Source of the DNA: Kosakonia sacchari
GTDB lineage: Bacteria > Pseudomonadota > Gammaproteobacteria > Enterobacterales > Enterobacteriaceae
Direction: 5' to 3'
NCBI GenBank assembly: GCA_900109485.1
Contig: FOAY01000001.1
Span: forward strand, 107,914-171,913
DNA length: 64,000 nt
Made by a program: the position numbers and the translations under genes. Below the pieces are notes generated by a model, which did not search any database, was not told the origin of the DNA, and saw nothing but the letters and a program-made list of their open reading frames with translations. Positions 60,871 through 64,000 of the stretch are shown here, one piece after another (positions within the stretch are counted from its first letter, which is position 1; every line of letters begins with the position of its first letter).

Positions 60871-63114
60871 CGAATAAACCGCTGGCAGAGCGCCTGCTGT
60901 CGCGAGGATTTCCAGCCGAACGCTCAATGCTGTCAGCGGTTCGGGGAACCGGTGCTGGCAGACGGAGTGGTGATTATCCCGCACTTCAGCCAGGAGTTTA
61001 TCGTCCACCCACAGGCGGTAGTGCGTAATACAGTGTGGCGTCACAGCGTAGTGATGGCCCATTTGCACCGACTCCATGGCGTTATCAAAGTCGTTGTCCT
61101 GCACCAGCGTCAGATGCCGGATCTGGCGCGGTGTGGCCCAACGCCAGACGATCTCCGGTGTTGGGTCGTTAGCATCCGGCGTCCAGCCGTTGAGCTGCTG
61201 CTCCGGGCGCAGGCGTCCGTTAAGCACATTCTGGACGTTCCAGGCTGTTAACGGCTGGCTGAAGCGCAGGGCAGGCATAATTTGTTGCGGATGACGGCGC
61301 GGCAGCCAGAAGTCGAACTCGTCAACGCCATAATCGCCATCGACAATCTGACGAGTGTGTTTCGCCACGCGTGCATTCAGGCTGTTAAATACCGTCATCA
61401 TGCCGGGCAGATGGGTATCCGTCAGGGCGATTTCGATCGCATCCTGCGCCTCGAAGGCGATAAACAGATACTGGTCGCGCTCGCTCTGCCAGCGGAATGA
61501 CAAGGTGTGCCAGCCTTCGCCGGAAACCTGCAATACAGACTCGGCGTATTGATAATCTGGAGTAAAATTTCCGGCTCGCGCGCTGCCGAGCAGGGATACT
61601 GCCAGCGTTTGCGGCGTTTTGGCCCGCAGGAACAGCGCGATATCCGGCAGTTTTGCGCCAGCCTGTATCGGCAGCAGTAGCGCCATCCGCCCGGTTAATG
61701 CGTGCCAGCGACCACTGGCGGGAAGTTCAGTCAGTTGGTATTCGCTGCTGGCGCTGACTTCCGCTCCGGCCGCTGGATCGTTCAACCAGCGTCGTGGAAT
61801 ATAGCAGCCATTAGCCTGTAACTGCTGTTGCAGTAGGCCGATGTGCGCAGGCTCCGCCAGTTCATGCGGGGTAAAGTGCTCTGCTTTACAAAGTGCGGCG
61901 GCGCGTCCCACCACTTCGCCCAGCAGACCGCAGGTGCACATCACGCGGGCGCTGCCAAACGCGACATGGGAGGCGGAAATCAGCCTGCCGGTGAGGAACA
62001 GATTGTCCAGCGAGCGGCTATAAAGGCAGCGAAATGGAATGGTGTAGGTGCCTTTGCTGTGAAACTGGCGGCAGCCGTCGTGCGTGCTGTAAACGCCATC
62101 CGCCGGATGCAGGTCGATCGACCAGCCGCCGTAGGCCACGGCATCGTAGTGATCGCGTTGTTCGATAATATCCTGCTGGCACAGTAAATGATCGCCAAGG
62201 AAGCGGCGGCTCTCGCGCTTGCCAGGAATAGCGCCCACCCATTCGATGGTCATATTCGCGGCTTCCGGGAAGTTGCCGGAGTTTTTAATATGATCCCAGA
62301 CGCCCCAGACGATTTTCCACAGCTCCCATTTGATCTCTTCGCTTTCATGCACGGTATCCAGGCGGCCTCCCCACTCCAGCCACCACAGATCGCAACCGTT
62401 CAGCGTTGATGTCAGCCGCTTGTAGCGCGGGATTTTGGTAATATCTTGCAGCGCAAAAGAGGGCGGTACAAAGTTGACCGGTCCATCAGTTTGTTTGGTA
62501 TAGAAGTAGATCGAATGGCCCAGCTTATGGCCGAAATGATCCCCCGGCGCCATCTTCTCGCCCAGCTCTTGTGCGTCTTCAGCGCCCTCGCGATACTCTG
62601 CGCCCGCCAGAAAACCCAGCACGCCATCGCCGGTGGCGTCGCAAAACTGCGCTGCATTTACGCTGTAAAAGGTTTCGTTGATCGGGTTGAAGGCTTTGAC
62701 CTGGGTAATGCGCTGCTGCTCTTTTTCCACTTCATAAACGGCGGTATTGAGTAAAAGTGTTAACCCCGGCTGGCTTTTCGCCAGATCCAGCAGGACCAGA
62801 TCGAACATTACCGGGTTGCCCTCTTTGTTGCGCCAGAGGTTCTCTTCCATGATTTCGCCCATGATGCCGCCTTCGCGCGCCCAGCGGTTATTGTTCCCCA
62901 TATGCGACGTGGCACCATTCGCCCACAGTCTTACTTCGCTGGAGGCATTCCCGCCAAGCACTGGCCTGTCCTGAATCAGCACCACTTGTAAGCCGTCGCG
63001 GGCAGCCGCAAGCGCGGCGCAAAGGCCAGCAAGGCCGCCGCCTGCGACCAATAAATCGCAGAGCAGATGCTGCGTCGGAAAGGTTCTCGCTTCGCTATGG
63101 GGAAAGATCTTCAT
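60856..63114 (-). CDS. FAD-dependent oxidoreductase (PF12831-type), large exo-domain fusion
   Basis: 752 residues. N-terminal Rossmann fold with dinucleotide motif LVAGGGLAGLCAALAAARDG, followed by the FAD_oxidored core (GGNASSEVRLWANGATSHMG, FCDATGDGVLGFLAG, LFLTGRLISASHVAFGSARV). The last ~280 residues are a beta-rich carbohydrate-binding-like or discoidin-like region. Substrate unknown; relatives are often found with sugar utilisation genes. No signal peptide, so cytoplasmic. ATG 63114 after AAGGA. Divergent from an IclR regulator 65 bases away, its likely controller. Not part of the E. coli yggR neighbourhood. Confidence 0.85.
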   Translation of the reverse strand: MKIFPHSEARTFPTQHLLCDLLVAGGGLAGLCAALAAARDGLQVVLIQDRPVLGGNASSEVRLWANGATSHMGNNNRWAREGGIMGEIMEENLWRNKEGNPVMFDLVLLDLAKSQPGLTLLLNTAVYEVEKEQQRITQVKAFNPINETFYSVNAAQFCDATGDGVLGFLAGAEYREGAEDAQELGEKMAPGDHFGHKLGHSIYFYTKQTDGPVNFVPPSFALQDITKIPRYKRLTSTLNGCDLWWLEWGGRLDTVHESEEIKWELWKIVWGVWDHIKNSGNFPEAANMTIEWVGAIPGKRESRRFLGDHLLCQQDIIEQRDHYDAVAYGGWSIDLHPADGVYSTHDGCRQFHSKGTYTIPFRCLYSRSLDNLFLTGRLISASHVAFGSARVMCTCGLLGEVVGRAAALCKAEHFTPHELAEPAHIGLLQQQLQANGCYIPRRWLNDPAAGAEVSASSEYQLTELPASGRWHALTGRMALLLPIQAGAKLPDIALFLRAKTPQTLAVSLLGSARAGNFTPDYQYAESVLQVSGEGWHTLSFRWQSERDQYLFIAFEAQDAIEIALTDTHLPGMMTVFNSLNARVAKHTRQIVDGDYGVDEFDFWLPRRHPQQIMPALRFSQPLTAWNVQNVLNGRLRPEQQLNGWTPDANDPTPEIVWRWATPRQIRHLTLVQDNDFDNAMESVQMGHHYAVTPHCITHYRLWVDDKLLAEVRDNHHSVCQHRFPEPLTALSVRLEILATAGALPAVYSLNVR

Positions 63115-63179
63115 AATCTTGTATCCTTCTTTACTGACGGTAAAATCGAATTTTGAGCAACCTGATAAGCGAATCCTGA

Positions 63180-63872
63180 ATGTCCTCACAACCTAACCAA
63201 AGCCTGATTGACGGTATCCGCTGCCTGCAGTACCTGGTTTCCAGTGGTCGCGCCATTGGTTGCCGCGAGCTGGCTCGTCTGATGGGCATTAACACCACGC
63301 GCGTCAACCGGTTGCTGATGACCATGGCGTCGATCGGCCTGACCATGCAGGATGCTCAGCGACGTTATCTGCCAGGGCCTGGCATTCATGCGCTGGCGGC
63401 GCAGGCGATTCGCGGCTCGGCGCTTTTCTCCCAGGCGCTCCCTTTGCTTGAACGCTACGCCCCGAAAGACATCGTGGTGGCGATGGGCGTGCTGTGGGAG
63501 GATCAGGTCATCTATATCTATCACTCCGAACCCGGTAGCCAGGTCAGCCAGGCGCTGGCCGGTTTTCATATGCTGCCCGCCTGGCAATCCGTCATCGGCA
63601 TGGCGCTGCTGGCGGCGGAAAGCGATGACGAACTGCAAAAACGCTTTACTGACGAGCAGTGGCAGCAGCTTGGCCCGCATGTCGCTCTGCAGCGTCAGCA
63701 TGGTCATGTGGTCTGGCATCATGACGATGGCGAAGTGTCGATGGCCAAACCCCTCGGCGCGCACTCTGCGGCGCTGGCCTTTGCCGGGATGTGGAACATC
63801 GAAGACGCTGAGGTCGAAACCCGCTTACAGGCACTTCATACGCTGGCCAGCCATCTGACGGAAAAGGCCTGA
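63180..63872 (+). CDS. IclR-family transcriptional regulator
   Basis: 230 residues. N-terminal winged helix (SLIDGIRCLQYLVSSGRAIG, CRELARLMGINTTRVNRLL) and a C-terminal effector-binding domain (LPAWQSVIGMALLAAESDDEL, GEVSMAKPLGAHSAALAFAG). It probably controls the divergent FAD oxidoreductase gene in response to its substrate; the effector is not predictable. Confidence 0.9.
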   Translation: MSSQPNQSLIDGIRCLQYLVSSGRAIGCRELARLMGINTTRVNRLLMTMASIGLTMQDAQRRYLPGPGIHALAAQAIRGSALFSQALPLLERYAPKDIVVAMGVLWEDQVIYIYHSEPGSQVSQALAGFHMLPAWQSVIGMALLAAESDDELQKRFTDEQWQQLGPHVALQRQHGHVVWHHDDGEVSMAKPLGAHSAALAFAGMWNIEDAEVETRLQALHTLASHLTEKA

Positions 63873-63891
63873 CAGATTTATCGCTCTGTTA

Positions 63892-63910
63892 TGTTTCTTT
63901 TATAGAAACA
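63892..63910. promoter_or_regulatory. Palindrome downstream of the IclR gene
   Basis: TGTTTC (63892-63897) and GAAACA (63905-63910) around seven bases TTTTATA: symmetrical and operator-like. It may belong to a gene beyond the window or to the end of this transcript. Confidence 0.35.
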
Positions 63911-63958
63911 GTAATGGAAATGCAAAAAGGGCGGTCAGAAACTGTGAAAACGATCGGC

Positions 63959-63988
63959 AAAAAGCCGCGGTCGACGCGCGGCTTTATT
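63959..63988. terminator. Bidirectional terminator at the window end
   Basis: 9-bp stem AAAGCCGCG (63961-63969) / CGCGGCTTT (63977-63985) with A-rich and T-rich flanks. Confidence 0.8.
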
Positions 63989-64000
63989 TAGGTGAGGTTG

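Overview
The window is a chromosomal stretch from a member of the Enterobacterales. From about 35.5 kb rightwards the housekeeping genes follow the Escherichia coli order around pheV-yqgA-speC-nupG-mltC-yggX-mutY-trmB-yggL-yggN ... hemW-rdgB-yggU-yggT-yggS-yggR, with protein sequences very close to E. coli. The foreign material (a plant-type Hrp secretion system, a large-protein export locus and a citrate fermentation cluster) points to a plant-associated enterobacterium such as Kosakonia, Enterobacter or a close relative. The genus is an inference from content; no 16S or other marker is present.

1-20,963: Hrp (Hrp1-type) type III secretion island. The plus strand carries the end of an unknown repeat-containing protein, then hrpS, hrpA, hrpB, hrcJ, hrpD, hrpE, hrpF, hrcC, hrpT and the harpin gene. 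The minus strand carries hrpJ, hrcV, hrpQ, hrcN, hrpO, hrpP, hrcQ, hrcR, hrcS, hrcT and hrcU, converging on the harpin gene. hrpL and a candidate effector are read outward at the right end. Nearly all structural parts are present, but hrpG, hrpV and hrpXY are not. The regulatory chain can be read from the DNA: HrpS (sigma-54 activator), a dyad upstream of hrpL, a near-perfect -24/-12 promoter, HrpL (ECF sigma), and hrp boxes before hrpA and hrpJ and probably hrpF.

21,166-34,021: a six-gene minus-strand locus that looks like an export machine without an ABC or RND pump. It has a small periplasmic adaptor, a GAF-like/HlyD fusion, an M50 metalloprotease-like polytopic protein fused to a HlyD domain, an exported phage tail-collar-domain protein, a 1915-residue repeat protein with a membrane anchor, an LEPR-type motif and a caspase-like DUF4347 domain, and a TolC-family outer-membrane lipoprotein. 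This is the most promising candidate for a poorly described system.

34.4-36.4 kb: a lipoprotein of unknown function, then tRNA-Phe with a partial downstream duplication of its 3' end and terminator separated by a run of five hairpins (RtT-like), then yqgA. The tRNA gene is the probable insertion point of the whole island.

36.8-49.0 kb: speC, then a citrate fermentation cluster placed between speC and nupG: the citA/citB two-component system, divergent from citS, a FAH-family gene, and citC-citD-citE-citF-citX-citG. The FAH-family protein stands where other enterobacteria have oxaloacetate decarboxylase genes.

49.1-64.0 kb: conserved housekeeping genes (nucleoside uptake, murein turnover, Fe-S and oxidative repair, tRNA methylation, heme protein, nucleotide sanitation), interrupted by a Wzz/FepE-type chain-length regulator where E. 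coli has ansB-yggM, and by a divergent IclR regulator / FAD oxidoreductase pair after yggR.
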